Counted from the first letter of the stretch, positions 9,775 through 28,088 are shown. The stretch: DNA of 64,000 nt from an uncultured Pseudomonas sp. (GCF_946885955.1 NZ_CAMPHI010000030.1:1-64000); one strand, 5' to 3'. The notes: a model not told the origin generated them from the letters alone. Numbers and translations: made by a program.

Positions 9775-10370
9775 TGCAACTGGGACTGGATTTCACCCTG
9801 GTGCAGGAGCTGGTCGCCGGTGTCGACGAGGTCGGCCGCGGCCCGTTGTGCGGCGCGGTGGTGACCGCGGCGGTGATTCTCGACCCGCTGCGGCCGATTG
9901 CCGGCCTGAACGACTCGAAAAAGCTCAGCGAAGCGCGCCGCGAGAAACTCTTCGACGAGATCCGTGAAAAGGCCCTGGCCTGGTGCATTGCCCGCGCCGA
10001 GGTGGAAGAGATCGACCGCCTGAATATCCTCCACGCCACCATGCTGGCCATGCAGCGGGCGGTCGAAGGCTTGAGCGTCATTCCAAAATTGGCCCTGATC
10101 GACGGCAATCGCTGCCCGGTATTGCAGGTGCCCAGCGCCGCCGTGGTCAAGGGCGACAGTCAGGTGCCGGCGATTGCCGCCGCTTCGATTCTGGCCAAGG
10201 TCAGCCGCGACCGCGAGATGCAGGTGCTGGATGCCCAATACCCCGGTTATGGTATCGCCGGGCACAAAGGTTATCCCACGCCAGTGCACCTGGAAGCCTT
10301 GCGCCGCCTGGGCCCGACGCCGATTCATCGGCGCTCTTTCGCTCCGGTACGCGAGCTGCTGACCGACTAG
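9774..10370 (+). CDS. rnhB: Ribonuclease HII
   Basis: RNase HII cuts RNA in RNA-DNA hybrids and removes single ribonucleotides from DNA. The product is 198 residues. The catalytic acidic residues lie in [10 protein letters not shown] near the N-terminus, in LIDGNR in the middle, and in the helix after [15 protein letters not shown]. The C-terminal [14 protein letters not shown] block binds the hybrid. It overlaps the lpxB stop by one base and is followed by dnaE after 88 bases, the conserved lpxB-rnhB-dnaE order. Confidence 0.96.
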   Translation: MQLGLDFTLVQELVAGVDEVGRGPLCGAVVTAAVILDPLRPIAGLNDSKKLSEARREKLFDEIREKALAWCIARAEVEEIDRLNILHATMLAMQRAVEGLSVIPKLALIDGNRCPVLQVPSAAVVKGDSQVPAIAAASILAKVSRDREMQVLDAQYPGYGIAGHKGYPTPVHLEALRRLGPTPIHRRSFAPVRELLTD

Positions 10371-10389
10371 CAGGCGCTCGGTTTAGAGC

Positions 10390-10420
10390 TTGCCGCTTGC
10401 CGCTGCCTTGGCTGTACAAT
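10390..10420 (+). promoter_or_regulatory. Possible dnaE promoter
   Basis: A TACAAT (10415-10420) matches a -10 element well. The only -35 candidate, TTGCCG at 10390-10395, is 19 bases upstream, a poor spacing. It lies within a tandem TTGCCGC repeat that may itself be the relevant feature. Weak support only. Confidence 0.25.
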
Positions 10421-10458
10421 CCCCGCCTTGTCGTTTTTGTGTTTTGTATAGGACCGCC

Positions 10459-13977
<3,519 letters not shown>

Positions 13978-14004
13978 TTTGCGGGGCTGCTAGCCTCGCT
14001 TGTC

Positions 14005-14059
14005 GGTCTCGACACTAACCAGGCCCTATCGCTGTTTGTTGTAGAGCCTGGTGTCGACC
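14005..14059 (+). repeat. Imperfect inverted repeat in the accA leader
   Basis: The segment before accA contains GGTC-GACAC-CCAGGC on the left (14005-14024) and GCCTGGTGTCGACC on the right (14046-14059). These can pair with small bulges around a 21-base loop. There is no T run after it, so it is not an obvious terminator; it may be a leader structure. The rest of the gap from 13978 to 14140 shows nothing else that I can name. Confidence 0.35.
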
Positions 14060-14140
14060 CGAATGCGCCTGCCGTATAAGGTAGTGCGCGAAATGGATAT
14101 AGCCCCCGGCCGCTTGGCCGTCGACGCAAGACGGATGCCT

Positions 14141-15091
14141 ATGAACCCGAATTTTCTCGATTTCGAACAGCCGATCGCCGACCTGCAAGCCAAGATTGAA
14201 GAGCTTCGCCTGGTCGGTAACGATAACTCGCTGAACATCAGCGACGAGATCACCCGCCTGCAGGACAAGAACGGCAGCCTGACCGAAAGCATTTTCAGCA
14301 ATTTGACCAGTTGGCAAATCGCTCAACTCGCTCGTCATCCGCGTCGGCCTTACACCCTCGATTACATCGAGCACATCTTCACCGAGTTCGACGAGTTGCA
14401 CGGCGATCGGCATTTCTCCGACGATGCCGCGCTGGTCGGCGGTGTGGCGCGCCTGAATGGCGAGCCGGTGATGGTGATCGGGCATCAGAAGGGCCGTGAA
14501 GTGCGCGAGAAGGTCCGCCGTAATTTCGGCATGCCGCGTCCTGAAGGCTATCGCAAGGCGTGCCGCCTGATGGAAATGGCCGAGCGCTTCAAGATGCCAA
14601 TCCTGACCTTTATCGATACCCCCGGCGCTTACCCGGGCATCGACGCCGAAGAGCGCGGGCAGAGCGAGGCGATTGCCTGGAACCTGCGCGTCATGGCGCG
14701 CCTGAAGACGCCGATCATCGCCACGGTAATCGGTGAAGGCGGTTCCGGCGGTGCATTGGCGATCGGTGTGTGCGACCAATTGAACATGCTGCAGTATTCC
14801 ACCTACTCGGTGATTTCGCCGGAAGGCTGCGCCTCGATTCTGTGGAAAACCTCGGACAAGGCGCCGGATGCCGCCGAAGCCATGGGGATCACCGCCGAGC
14901 GTCTGAAGGGCCTGGGTATTGTCGATAAAGTGATCGGCGAGCCGTTGGGCGGCGCCCACCGCGACCCGGCCGCTGCGGCCGAGTCGATCCGTCAGGAACT
15001 GACCGATCAGCTGAGCATGCTCAAGGGCTTCGATACCGCTGCGCTGCTCGAGCGTCGTTACCAGCGCCTGATGAGTTATGGCTTGGCCTGA
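14141..15091 (+). CDS. accA: Acetyl-CoA carboxylase carboxyltransferase alpha subunit
   Basis: AccA, with AccD, transfers the carboxyl group from carboxybiotin to acetyl-CoA to form malonyl-CoA, the committed step of fatty-acid synthesis. The ATG at 14141 ([12 protein letters not shown]) gives 316 residues as in other pseudomonads; 30 extra in-frame codons upstream are not conserved. Visible blocks are the QIARHP-like [50 protein letters not shown], and the oxyanion-forming [13 protein letters not shown]. It follows dnaE, the common dnaE-accA-tilS order. The ribosome site is weak. Confidence 0.96.
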   Translation: MNPNFLDFEQPIADLQAKIEELRLVGNDNSLNISDEITRLQDKNGSLTESIFSNLTSWQIAQLARHPRRPYTLDYIEHIFTEFDELHGDRHFSDDAALVGGVARLNGEPVMVIGHQKGREVREKVRRNFGMPRPEGYRKACRLMEMAERFKMPILTFIDTPGAYPGIDAEERGQSEAIAWNLRVMARLKTPIIATVIGEGGSGGALAIGVCDQLNMLQYSTYSVISPEGCASILWKTSDKAPDAAEAMGITAERLKGLGIVDKVIGEPLGGAHRDPAAAAESIRQELTDQLSMLKGFDTAALLERRYQRLMSYGLA

Positions 15092-15116
15092 CGGCCACCG
15101 CTGCGCGCTGCAAACC

Positions 15117-15175
15117 TTCAAGCCGCAAGCGAGCTGATTTGCTCTAAGCTTGTGGCTTTTAGTTTGCGGCTTGAA
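15117..15175. repeat. Inverted repeat in the accA-tilS gap
   Basis: Perfect 12-base arms, TTCAAGCCGCAA (15117-15128) and TTGCGGCTTGAA (15164-15175), flank about 35 bases. The right arm ends eight bases before the tilS ATG. There is no T run. It resembles the intergenic palindromic repeats of pseudomonads more than a terminator. Confidence 0.5.
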
Positions 15176-15183
15176 ACTGCGCC

Positions 15184-16497
15184 ATGACCCTTGAATCCCA
15201 TCTGCTGAAAGCCTTGGCGCCCTGGCGCAATGCACCGGCTTGGCGCGTTGCCTTGTCCGGCGGGCTGGATTCGACGGTACTGCTGCACCTGCTGGCCGGC
15301 CTCGCGCAGCGCGAGGAGTTACCGCCGCTCTCCGCCATCCATATCCACCACGGCTTGCAGCCGGTTGCCGATGCCTGGCCGGCACATTGCCGCGCCTTGT
15401 GCGCGCGGCTCGGTGTGCCCTTGCAGGTCGAATACGTGCAGGTCGAGCCGGGCGCAAGTGTCGAGCGCGCGGCGCGCGACGCCCGCTATGGGGTATTCGA
15501 GGCGGTGTTGAAGCCGGGCGAATTGCTGCTGGTCGCCCAGCATCGCGACGATCAGGCCGAAACCCTGTTGTTCCGTCTGTTGCGTGGCGCCGGTGTACAG
15601 GGGCTGGCGGCGATGCCGGCGAGTCGTCGAGTGGGGCAGGGCCATTTGCTGCGGCCGCTACTGAACTGTTCGCGGGATGAGCTGCAGGTTTACGCTGAAC
15701 GGCACCGGCTGGATTGGATCGAGGATCCGTCGAACGCCGACAGTGGTTTTTCTCGCAATTACCTGCGCCAGAAAGTCATGCCGCTATTGCAGGCGCGCTG
15801 GCCGCAGGCGTCGCGAAGCCTGGCGCTCGCTGCGCAGCATCTCGGCGAGGCGGGGCAACTGCTTGACGAACTGGCGCGGCAGGATCTGGATGCGGCGCAA
15901 TCGCCTGCGCGCTTCGCCTGGTTGCCGCTAGCCTGCCTGTCGATGCCGGTGCTGCGTGAGTTGAGCGAGGCGCGTCAGCGCAACGCCCTGCGTTACTGGT
16001 TGCGCGCTCGCACCGCGATGCCGGACAGCGGGCATTGGGCCGGCTGGGAAGATTTGCGCGACGCCGGCCCTGATGCCGCGCCGCTCTGGCGCTTGGCTGA
16101 TGGCGAATTGCATCGTGCCGACGAGCGGTTGTGGTGGTTGGCGGGCGCCTGGCTGCAAACGCCCGTGCTGCCAGAGCAGGCGCCGCAGGTCGATGGCTGG
16201 ATGGACTTGCCGCGCAACGGTGCGGTGTTGTTGCAGGGGTGCGCGCCTTCCGGCGAGTTGCGCCTGGCTTATCGCCGGGGCGGCGAGGCGATGGAGCTGC
16301 CGGGGCGCGGGCGTCGCGATCTCAAGCGCCTGCTCAATGAGCGTCATGTGCCGATTTTTTTACGTGGACGCCTGCCGCTATTGCTGTGCGATGGGCGCTT
16401 GGTGGCGGTGGCTAATCTGTCCGGATTGGACGGTCCGGCCGATGGTGAGTGGCGTTTGCTTTGGCGACCGCCTATCGATGATCAAGGTTTGAGCTGA
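15184..16497 (+). CDS. tilS: tRNA(Ile)-lysidine synthetase
   Basis: TilS modifies C34 of the minor tRNA-Ile(CAU) with lysine, so that it reads AUA and is charged with isoleucine; it is normally essential. The product is 437 residues. The ATP-binding PP-loop is SGGLDS at residues 25-30. The N-terminal domain continues with HIHHGLQPVAD and the conserved QHRDDQAETLLFRLLRG, then NYLRQKVMPLL. The C-terminal tRNA-binding domain includes LKRLLNERHVP. The long second half is alanine-, leucine- and arginine-rich, as usual in the family. The start at 15184 is just beyond an inverted repeat. Confidence 0.94.
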   Translation: MTLESHLLKALAPWRNAPAWRVALSGGLDSTVLLHLLAGLAQREELPPLSAIHIHHGLQPVADAWPAHCRALCARLGVPLQVEYVQVEPGASVERAARDARYGVFEAVLKPGELLLVAQHRDDQAETLLFRLLRGAGVQGLAAMPASRRVGQGHLLRPLLNCSRDELQVYAERHRLDWIEDPSNADSGFSRNYLRQKVMPLLQARWPQASRSLALAAQHLGEAGQLLDELARQDLDAAQSPARFAWLPLACLSMPVLRELSEARQRNALRYWLRARTAMPDSGHWAGWEDLRDAGPDAAPLWRLADGELHRADERLWWLAGAWLQTPVLPEQAPQVDGWMDLPRNGAVLLQGCAPSGELRLAYRRGGEAMELPGRGRRDLKRLLNERHVPIFLRGRLPLLLCDGRLVAVANLSGLDGPADGEWRLLWRPPIDDQGLS

Positions 16498-16517
16498 TAA
16501 GGCCTTTCCGGTAGACT
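16489..16517 (+). promoter_or_regulatory. Candidate pyrG promoter
   Basis: TTGAGC (16489-16494) and TAGACT (16512-16517) are separated by exactly 17 bases, a reasonable sigma-70 type promoter overlapping the tilS stop codon. It would give a pyrG leader of about 150 bases. The remaining gap to 16676 is otherwise featureless to me. Confidence 0.4.
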
Positions 16518-16607
16518 ACGCTCCCGTCTTATTAGAGCTTTTGCAGCGTCCGTTTCTTCAACGAAATCGGCTGCGGCGATCGCTTATCAGCTACTGCAAT
16601 TTGGTAA

Positions 16608-19158
<2,551 letters not shown>

Positions 19159-19228
19159 TCGCCTGTTTATCCGGTCACCGTTCTCAGGTAGAGTGCCGCC
19201 TGAACAGAACCTGACCTGCGGGTCATAA

Positions 19229-20605
<1,377 letters not shown>

Positions 20606-20662
20606 GACCGCTGCGCTGACTAACCGTCGTTCGCAAGGTTTTCAGTGGCCGAACAAGTCGTG

Positions 20663-20699
20663 GTAAAAGAGGGGGCGACGCGTGTCGCTCCTTTTTACG
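20663..20699 (+). terminator. Intrinsic terminator after eno
   Basis: GTAAAAGAGGGGGCGAC and GTCGCTCCTTTTTAC form a hairpin with a GCGT loop, the right arm containing the T run. The stem includes A-T pairs at its base, so it could also work on the other strand. It ends 18 bases before the ftsB start, so ftsB may depend on read-through. Confidence 0.65.
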
Positions 20700-20717
20700 T
20701 CTGGAACTCTGTCCGTT

Positions 20718-20996
20718 ATGCGTAATTCTTATTGGCTGGTTGCCCTTCTGGCGCTGCTGTTGGTCGGCCTGCAATACCGACTGTGGGTGGGCGACGGCAG
20801 CCTGGCTCAGGCGACCGAGCTGAGGCAGCAGATTGCCGATCAGCAGGGTGAAAACCAGCGGCTATTGGAGCGCAACCGGATTCTCGAAGCGGAAGTCCGG
20901 GAGCTGAAGAAAGGCATGGAAACCGTCGAAGAGCGTGCCCGTCACGAGCTCGGCATGCTCAAAGAGGGTGAAACCCTCTATCAGTTGACCGAATGA
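20718..20996 (+). CDS. ftsB: Cell division protein FtsB
   Basis: FtsB forms the FtsQ-FtsB-FtsL complex that activates septal peptidoglycan synthesis. The ATG at 20718 (MRNSYWLVALLALLLVGLQY) gives 92 residues: a short cytoplasmic tip, one transmembrane helix (residues about 4-20), and a periplasmic coiled coil (ATELRQQIADQQGENQRL onward). The conserved C-terminal ERARHELGMLKEGE segment follows. The 12 upstream in-frame codons are not needed. The stop overlaps the ispD start by four bases (ATGA), the conserved eno-ftsB-ispD arrangement. Confidence 0.93.
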   Translation: MRNSYWLVALLALLLVGLQYRLWVGDGSLAQATELRQQIADQQGENQRLLERNRILEAEVRELKKGMETVEERARHELGMLKEGETLYQLTE

Positions 20997-21700
20997 ATTC
21001 CCCCGCATTGCCTGCTTTCTGGGTGGTGATTCCGGCTGCCGGCATCGGCAGTCGTATGGCCGCGGACCGCCCCAAGCAGTACCTGCAACTGGCCGGCAAA
21101 AGCATTCTCGAACATACCCTTGACTGCTTTCTCGACCATCCGGGCCTGCGTGGCATGGTGGTCAGCCTGGCCGTGGACGATCCTTATTGGGCGCAATTGC
21201 CCAGTGCGAAAGACGGCCGCATTCATCGCGCCGATGGCGGGCGCGAACGTGCGGACTCGGTGCGCAATGGTTTGTTGCGTTTGCGCGAGTTGGGGGCTGG
21301 CGAGCAGGACTGGGTGCTGGTGCACGATGCCGCGCGGCCCAACCTGCAGCGCGCCGATCTCGATCGGCTGTTGACCGAATTGGCGGACGATCCGGTCGGC
21401 GGCTTGCTCGCCGTGCCGGTCCGCGACACGCTCAAGCGCATCGGCACCGATGGGCGAGTGCGCGAGACTGTCGATCGCTCGGTGATCTGGCAGGCCTATA
21501 CGCCGCAGATGTTCCGGCTGCAGGCGCTGCGCGATGCGCTCAATGGCGCTGGCGCCGCGGGGGTGGCGATCACCGACGAGGCCTCCGCACTGGAATGGGC
21601 GGGGCAGGCGCCCCGGCTGATCGAAGGTCGGGCGGATAACCTGAAGATCACTCGCCCGGAAGATCTCGACTGGTTGTCGCTGCGCTGGCGATCCAGCTGA
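20993..21700 (+). CDS. ispD: 2-C-methyl-D-erythritol 4-phosphate cytidylyltransferase
   Basis: IspD couples MEP to CTP, the third step of the MEP isoprenoid pathway started by dxr. The product is 235 residues with a Rossmann-like nucleotidyltransferase fold. The CTP-binding N-terminal loop is VIPAAGIGSRMAADRPKQY. Further motifs are GGRERADSVRNGL, VLVHDAARP, VPVRDTLKR and ITDEASALEW, and the C-terminal NLKITRPEDL. In many bacteria ispD and ispF are adjacent or fused; here they are separated by the formaldehyde genes and ispF is 3.4 kb downstream. Confidence 0.95.
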   Translation: MNSPALPAFWVVIPAAGIGSRMAADRPKQYLQLAGKSILEHTLDCFLDHPGLRGMVVSLAVDDPYWAQLPSAKDGRIHRADGGRERADSVRNGLLRLRELGAGEQDWVLVHDAARPNLQRADLDRLLTELADDPVGGLLAVPVRDTLKRIGTDGRVRETVDRSVIWQAYTPQMFRLQALRDALNGAGAAGVAITDEASALEWAGQAPRLIEGRADNLKITRPEDLDWLSLRWRSS

Positions 21701-21707
21701 GATCTCG

Positions 21708-21890
21708 GTGCGGTAGCGCCTTGAGCGGCAGCAGCAGCTCATCGGCCCGTTTCGGCACTTGCTGTTGCAGCTGCTCGCCCAACTGGCGCAGCAGATTCTT
21801 GAAGCGGATCGGATCCTGCTGGCGTTCGGGAATACTGCGATGGGTCGGCTGGTAAAGCGAGAGGCAGGCGCAAAGCGCCGCTCGGGCCGG
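21708..21890 (-). pseudogene. Remnant of a baeRF-type (release-factor-like) gene
   Basis: Read on the minus strand, this stretch encodes, without a start codon, a fragment with LSLYQPTHR then QQDPIRFKNLLRQLGEQL and a following ELLLPLKAL. This matches, as I recall it, the N-terminal part of the bacterial archaeo-eukaryotic release factor family (typical LYLPTHR and QQDPIRLKNLL). Those proteins are about 350-400 residues; only about 60 remain. The frame then runs into the antisense of ispD and stops. I see no ribosome site or start upstream. It is best read as decayed coding sequence left between ispD and the LysR gene. No other gene is visible from 21701 to 21975. Confidence 0.6.
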
Positions 21891-21975
21891 GGGGCAAGGG
21901 TGTATCGCCGCTTCTGTATTTCGACGAAGACTCGCCGCTCGAGGTTCAGCACGGTTGCGCCGTAGCTGCTTCGAT

Positions 21976-24097
<2,122 letters not shown>

Positions 24098-24103
24098 GTC
24101 GTC

Positions 24104-24122
24104 GGGTGCGCGGCGCGCACCC
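24104..24122. repeat. Palindromic GTGCGC repeat, degenerate copy
   Basis: GGGTGCGCG-GCGCGCACCC forms a near-perfect palindrome seven bases after the adhC stop. It is a divergent member of the GGTGCGCA...CACCCTAC family seen at four other places in the window. Confidence 0.45.
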
Positions 24123-24132
24123 CCTGATTTTT

Positions 24133-24153
24133 GGTGCGCATGGCGCACCCTAC
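24133..24153. repeat. Palindromic GTGCGC repeat, copy 2
   Basis: GGTGCGCATGGCGCACCCTAC lies ten bases before the fghA start codon, within its leader. The core pairs GGTGCGC with GCGCACC. It has the same 3' extension (CCTAC) as the other copies, which shows common descent rather than a chance palindrome. Confidence 0.6.
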
Positions 24154-24162
24154 GGAGGGCCC

Positions 24163-25005
24163 ATGACCCTGGAAAATATCTCCTGCCAGAAAAGCTTCGG
24201 CGGCTGGCACAAACGCTATCGGCACCGCTCCAGTGTGCTCAATTGCGATATGGTGTTCGCCGTCTATCTGCCGCCGCAGGCCGAGCAGGGCGCCAAGTTG
24301 CCGGTGCTGTATTGGCTCTCGGGGCTGACCTGCACCGACGAGAACTTCATGCAGAAGGCCGGTGCGCACAAGCTGGCGGCCGAGCTCGGCCTGATCATAG
24401 TCGCGCCGGACACCAGCCCGCGTGGCGCCGAGGTGCCGGACGACCCCGAGGGCGCCTGGGACTTCGGTCTCGGTGCCGGCTTCTATGTCAACGCGACGCA
24501 GGAACCCTGGGCGCGGCATTACCGCATGTACGATTACGTGGTGCAGGAATTGCCGGCACTGATCGAGGCGAATTTCCCGGTATCGGACAGGCGCGGGATC
24601 AGCGGGCATTCCATGGGCGGGCATGGTGCGCTGGTCTGCGCACTGCGCAATCCCGGGCGTTACCAGTCGCTGTCGGCTTTTGCGCCGATCAGCAATCCGC
24701 TCGACTGCCCCTGGGGCGAGAAGGCGTTTTCCCGCTACCTCGGCGAGGAGCGTTCACGCTGGCGCGAGTGGGATGCCTGCGCGCTGCTTGCCGAGGCGTC
24801 CGAGAAGCTGCCGATCCTGGTCGACCAGGGTGATCGCGATGATTTTCTCGAGAATCAGCTCAAGCCCGAAGCGCTCAAGCATGCCGCGCAGGCCGCCGGG
24901 CATCCGCTAGAGCTGCGTTTGCAGCCGGGCTATGACCATAGCTACTACTTTATCGCCAGCTTTATTGATGACCACCTGCGTCATCACGCCAAGGCGCTAG
25001 TGTAG
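24163..25005 (+). CDS. fghA: S-formylglutathione hydrolase
   Basis: FghA hydrolyses S-formylglutathione to formate and glutathione, finishing the detoxification begun by adhC. The ATG at 24163 ([19 protein letters not shown]), just after a GGAGGG ribosome site, gives 280 residues. It is an alpha/beta hydrolase of the esterase D family. The nucleophile serine is in [10 protein letters not shown] near residue 149, the acid in [10 protein letters not shown], and the histidine in GYDHSYYFI near residue 258. The oxyanion region is [19 protein letters not shown]. The stop codon TAG is the first part of a palindromic repeat. Confidence 0.95.
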   Translation: MTLENISCQKSFGGWHKRYRHRSSVLNCDMVFAVYLPPQAEQGAKLPVLYWLSGLTCTDENFMQKAGAHKLAAELGLIIVAPDTSPRGAEVPDDPEGAWDFGLGAGFYVNATQEPWARHYRMYDYVVQELPALIEANFPVSDRRGISGHSMGGHGALVCALRNPGRYQSLSAFAPISNPLDCPWGEKAFSRYLGEERSRWREWDACALLAEASEKLPILVDQGDRDDFLENQLKPEALKHAAQAAGHPLELRLQPGYDHSYYFIASFIDDHLRHHAKALV

Positions 25006-25094
25006 GGTGCGCCGTGCGCACCGCTCAGCGATTGCGTGAGAAGGGTTCGCCGTGATGTTGCTGGCCGATTGTTGGTGCGCACGACGCACCCTAC
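25002..25094. repeat. Inverted pair of GTGCGC repeats (BIME-like)
   Basis: GTAGGGTGCGCCGTGCGCACC (25002-25022) and GGTGCGCACGACGCACCCTAC (25074-25094) are inverted copies matching at 20 of 21 positions, with 51 bases between. The left copy contains the fghA stop codon. The arrangement is like paired REP elements of pseudomonads, non-autonomous units moved by RAYT transposases. No transposase gene is in the window. Confidence 0.65.
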
Positions 25095-25110
25095 AGCCGG
25101 CGCCTGCATG

Positions 25111-25148
25111 TAGAATCACGCCCTGACTTTTTCAGGGCGTTGTCTTTT
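25111..25148 (+). promoter_or_regulatory. ispF leader: -10-like element and hairpin
   Basis: TAGAAT (25111-25116) resembles a -10 element, but no good -35 is 16-18 bases upstream. It is followed by a perfect hairpin, ACGCCCTGA (25118-25126) and TCAGGGCGT (25132-25140), then TGTCTTTT and the ispF ATG. The hairpin plus T stretch looks like a terminator placed directly in front of a start codon. No Shine-Dalgarno sequence is visible outside the stem. Confidence 0.4.
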
Positions 25149-25622
25149 ATGCGTATTGGCCACGGCTACGATGTGCACCGTTTTACCGAGGGCACCTTCA
25201 TTACTCTGGGGGGCGTGCAAATTCCTCACAAGTTCGCCTTGCTCGCTCATTCCGATGGCGACGTGCTGCTGCACGCCCTGGCCGATGCCTTGCTCGGCGC
25301 CGCCGCACTGGGTGATATCGGCAAGCATTTCCCGGATACCGACGCCGCCTATAAAGGCGCCGATAGTCGTGTGCTGCTGCGCCATGTCCTCGGTCTGGTC
25401 CAGGCCAAGGGCTGGAGAGTCGGTAATGTCGACGCCACCATCGTCGCCCAGGCGCCGAAGATGGCGCCGCATATCGAAGCCATGCGCGAGCTGATCGCCG
25501 CGGATCTGCAGATCGCGCTGGATCAGGTCAACGTCAAGGCCACCACCACCGAAAAACTCGGCTTCACCGGCCGTGAAGAAGGTATCGCGGTGCATGCCGT
25601 CGCGTTGCTGGTCGCGCTATGA
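25149..25622 (+). CDS. ispF: 2-C-methyl-D-erythritol 2,4-cyclodiphosphate synthase
   Basis: IspF cyclises CDP-methylerythritol 2-phosphate to MEcPP in the MEP pathway (after ispD and ispE). The ATG at 25149 ([12 protein letters not shown]) gives 157 residues. Metal-binding residues are in GYDVHRF (D and H) and in [18 protein letters not shown] (second histidine). IGKHFPDTD and the C-terminal [16 protein letters not shown] bind CDP. The three in-frame codons upstream (from 25140) are not conserved. The ribosome site is weak and the start is preceded by a hairpin. The stop overlaps truD by four bases. Confidence 0.96.
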   Translation: MRIGHGYDVHRFTEGTFITLGGVQIPHKFALLAHSDGDVLLHALADALLGAAALGDIGKHFPDTDAAYKGADSRVLLRHVLGLVQAKGWRVGNVDATIVAQAPKMAPHIEAMRELIAADLQIALDQVNVKATTTEKLGFTGREEGIAVHAVALLVAL

Positions 25623-26677
25623 ACGAACAGCAACTGCTCGGCCCCAAGGCCTATGGCGAAGCCTGTGGTACGGCGCTGCTGAAGGCCGTGGCGGAGGATT
25701 TCCAGGTCGATGAAGTGCTGGATATTCCCCTGGCCGGCGAGGGCGAACACCTCTGGCTGTGGGTGGAAAAACGCGAGTTGAATACCGAGGAGGCGGCGAA
25801 GCGCATCGCCCGCGCCGCCGGGGTGCCGCTGCGGATGATCAGCTATGCCGGGCTCAAGGATCGTCAGGCGCTGACCCGTCAATGGTTCAGCCTGCACTTG
25901 CCGGGCAAGGCCGATCCCGATTTCAGCGGGGCCGTCGATGCGACTCTGAATATTCTCAAGCAGGTGCGTCATTCGCGAAAATTGCAGCGTGGCGCCCACG
26001 CCGCCAATGGCTTCACGCTGCGCCTGACCCAGTTGCAGGCCGATCACGCAGCTCTGGACCAGCGCCTGACGCGGATCGCCGCCGAAGGTATACCCAACTA
26101 CTACGGTCTGCAGCGCTTCGGCTTCGAAGGCGGCAACCTCGCCCATGCCCGGCATTTCGCCGCCGGCAAGAGCCTGCCCGAGAAACGCAATGTGCGCTCG
26201 CGGGTGCTTTCGGCGGCGCGTAGTTACCTGTTCAATCGGGTATTGGCCGAGCGGGTCGCCGCGGGTAGCTGGAACCGGGCGCTACCGGGGGATTTGCTGG
26301 CCTTTACCAACAGTCGCAGTTTTTTTCCCGCCGGGGAGGCCGAATGCGCCGATCCGCGCTTGGCGATTCTCGATCTGCACCCCACCGGCCCGCTATGGGG
26401 CGCGGGCGATTCGACCGTGGCTGGCACCCCCTCGTCGCTCGAGCATCAGGTGGCCGAGCAGGAGCCTGCATTGATCGATTGGCTGGCAGAAGCGGGCATG
26501 ACGCACGAACGGCGTATCCTGCGCCTCCCCATCGGCGGTTTGACGTGGCATTATCCCGAGCCCGACATTCTGCAACTGGAATTCGTTCTCCCGGCTGGAT
26601 GCTTTGCCACTGTTTTGGTGCGCGAGCTCGTCGATCTGTTGCCGGCAGGACAGACGGACAACCCATGCGTATTCTGA
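25619..26677 (+). CDS. truD: tRNA pseudouridine(13) synthase TruD
   Basis: TruD makes pseudouridine at position 13 of tRNA-Glu and others. The 352-residue product has the N-terminal [13 protein letters not shown] block. The catalytic aspartate is in [16 protein letters not shown] at about residue 81. The TruD insertion domain follows from about residue 150 and the conserved YYGLQRFG lies before it. It is the middle gene of ispF-truD-surE-pcm, a conserved unit. It overlaps ispF by four bases and surE by 13 bases, pointing to coupled translation. Confidence 0.95.
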   Translation: MNEQQLLGPKAYGEACGTALLKAVAEDFQVDEVLDIPLAGEGEHLWLWVEKRELNTEEAAKRIARAAGVPLRMISYAGLKDRQALTRQWFSLHLPGKADPDFSGAVDATLNILKQVRHSRKLQRGAHAANGFTLRLTQLQADHAALDQRLTRIAAEGIPNYYGLQRFGFEGGNLAHARHFAAGKSLPEKRNVRSRVLSAARSYLFNRVLAERVAAGSWNRALPGDLLAFTNSRSFFPAGEAECADPRLAILDLHPTGPLWGAGDSTVAGTPSSLEHQVAEQEPALIDWLAEAGMTHERRILRLPIGGLTWHYPEPDILQLEFVLPAGCFATVLVRELVDLLPAGQTDNPCVF

Positions 26678-27414
26678 TTTCGAACGATGACGGCGTGGCC
26701 TCGCCAGGCCTCGCCGCGCTGCACGCCGCACTGGCTGATTATGCCGAGTGCACGGTGATAGCCCCCGATCAGGACAGAAGTGGCGCCAGCAGCTCGCTGA
26801 CGCTCGACCGTCCGCTGCACCCCTGTGTCCTGGCCAATGACTTCATCAGCCTCAATGGTACCCCCACCGACTGCGTGCACCTGGGGTTGCATGGCTTGTT
26901 GCCGCAGGTCCCGGATCTGGTGATAGCGGGCATCAATATGGGGGCTAACCTGGGGGATGACGTTCTGTATTCCGGCACTGTGGCCGCCGCGCTCGAAGGG
27001 CGCTTCCTCAGCCGCCCGGCGTTCGCCTTCTCGTTGTCGTCACGGTTATCGGACAACCTGGCGACCGCGGCCTATTTCGCCCGCAAGCTGGTCGAGGCCC
27101 ACGAGCAGCTGGAACTGCCGCCGCGTACCGTGCTCAACGTGAACATCCCCAACTTGCCGCTCGATCACATCCGCGGCATCCAGCTCACCCGCCTGGGCCA
27201 TCGCGCGCGCGCTGCCGCACCGGTCAAGGTGGTCAATCCGCGCGGCAAGGAAGGCTACTGGATCGCGGTCGCCGGCGACGCCGAGGACGGCGGTCCCGGT
27301 ACCGATTTCCATGCGGTGATGCAAGGCTATGTATCCATTACCCCGTTGCAGATGGATCGAACTTTTCAGCAGGGGTTCGACAGCCTGCAACCCTGGCTGG
27401 AGGGCATGCTTTGA
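26665..27414 (+). CDS. surE: 5'/3'-nucleotidase SurE
   Basis: SurE is a stationary-phase survival phosphatase acting on nucleoside monophosphates and short polyphosphate. I chose the ATG at 26665 ([15 protein letters not shown]), within the end of truD, giving 249 residues; longer frames back to 26344 are antisense-like or overlapping. The metal site is DD at residues 8-9, the serine in GASSSLTL, and the asparagine in [14 protein letters not shown] and [22 protein letters not shown]. The gene lies with pcm, nlpD and rpoS, the classical stationary-phase cluster. The stop overlaps the next start (TGATG). Confidence 0.95.
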   Translation: MRILISNDDGVASPGLAALHAALADYAECTVIAPDQDRSGASSSLTLDRPLHPCVLANDFISLNGTPTDCVHLGLHGLLPQVPDLVIAGINMGANLGDDVLYSGTVAAALEGRFLSRPAFAFSLSSRLSDNLATAAYFARKLVEAHEQLELPPRTVLNVNIPNLPLDHIRGIQLTRLGHRARAAAPVKVVNPRGKEGYWIAVAGDAEDGGPGTDFHAVMQGYVSITPLQMDRTFQQGFDSLQPWLEGML

Positions 27415-28088
27415 TGAGGCGTGAGCAGGATGAGTTGCACCGTGGCAGCGGCATGACCTCGCAGCGTACCCGGGAGCGCTTGATTCAACGTTTGTACGAA
27501 GAGGGCCTGTCCAACGCCCAGGTGCTCGAAGCGATCCGCCGTACGCCGCGCCACCTGTTCGTCGACGAAGCCCTGGCCCACCGGGCCTATGAAGACACTG
27601 CGCTGCCCATTGGGCATAACCAGACCATCTCGCAGCCCTATATGGTTGCGCGCATGAGCGAGTTGCTGCTGGCAGCCGGCCCATTGGACAAGGTGCTGGA
27701 AATCGGCACGGGCTCGGGATACCAGACGGCGATCCTGTCGCAGGTCGTGGAGCGGGTATTCAGTGTCGAGCGCATTCAGGGGCTGCAGGATCGTGCGAAA
27801 GAGCGCATGGCCCAATTGAATTTGCGCAATGTGGTGTTTCGCTGGGGCGACGGTTGGGAGGGTTGGCAAGCGCTCGCCCCCTACAATGGGATCATCGTCA
27901 CCGCCGCGGCTGCCGAGGTACCTCAAGCCTTGCTTGACCAGTTGGCGCCGAACGGGCGGCTGGTGATACCGGTCGGTGCCGGTGCCGAACAGGAACTAAT
28001 GCTGATCGTGCGCGAGGAACAGGGTTTTTCCCGGCATGTGCTCGACGCCGTACGTTTTGTCCCCCTGCTAAATGGGCCGCTGGCCTGA
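27414..28088 (+). CDS. pcm: Protein-L-isoaspartate O-methyltransferase
   Basis: Pcm repairs isoaspartyl residues in aged proteins by SAM-dependent methylation. The SAM-binding motif is [15 protein letters not shown], the post-I acidic loop is VFSVERI, and the substrate segment [14 protein letters not shown] is typical. Starting at the ATG 27414 that overlaps the surE stop gives 224 residues. The ATG at 27453 ([18 protein letters not shown]) gives 211, the usual length in Pseudomonas, but its ribosome site is poor; a GGAGGG stands 11 bases before the first. Both are possible. The C-terminus PLLNGPLA is conserved. Confidence 0.93.
   Translation: MRREQDELHRGSGMTSQRTRERLIQRLYEEGLSNAQVLEAIRRTPRHLFVDEALAHRAYEDTALPIGHNQTISQPYMVARMSELLLAAGPLDKVLEIGTGSGYQTAILSQVVERVFSVERIQGLQDRAKERMAQLNLRNVVFRWGDGWEGWQALAPYNGIIVTAAAAEVPQALLDQLAPNGRLVIPVGAGAEQELMLIVREEQGFSRHVLDAVRFVPLLNGPLA

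Noticed and set aside
24104..25094. CRISPR-like array from repeated GTGCGC units
   Set aside because: Spacing is irregular, orientation is mixed, copies are palindromic and lie around an ordinary gene; no cas genes.
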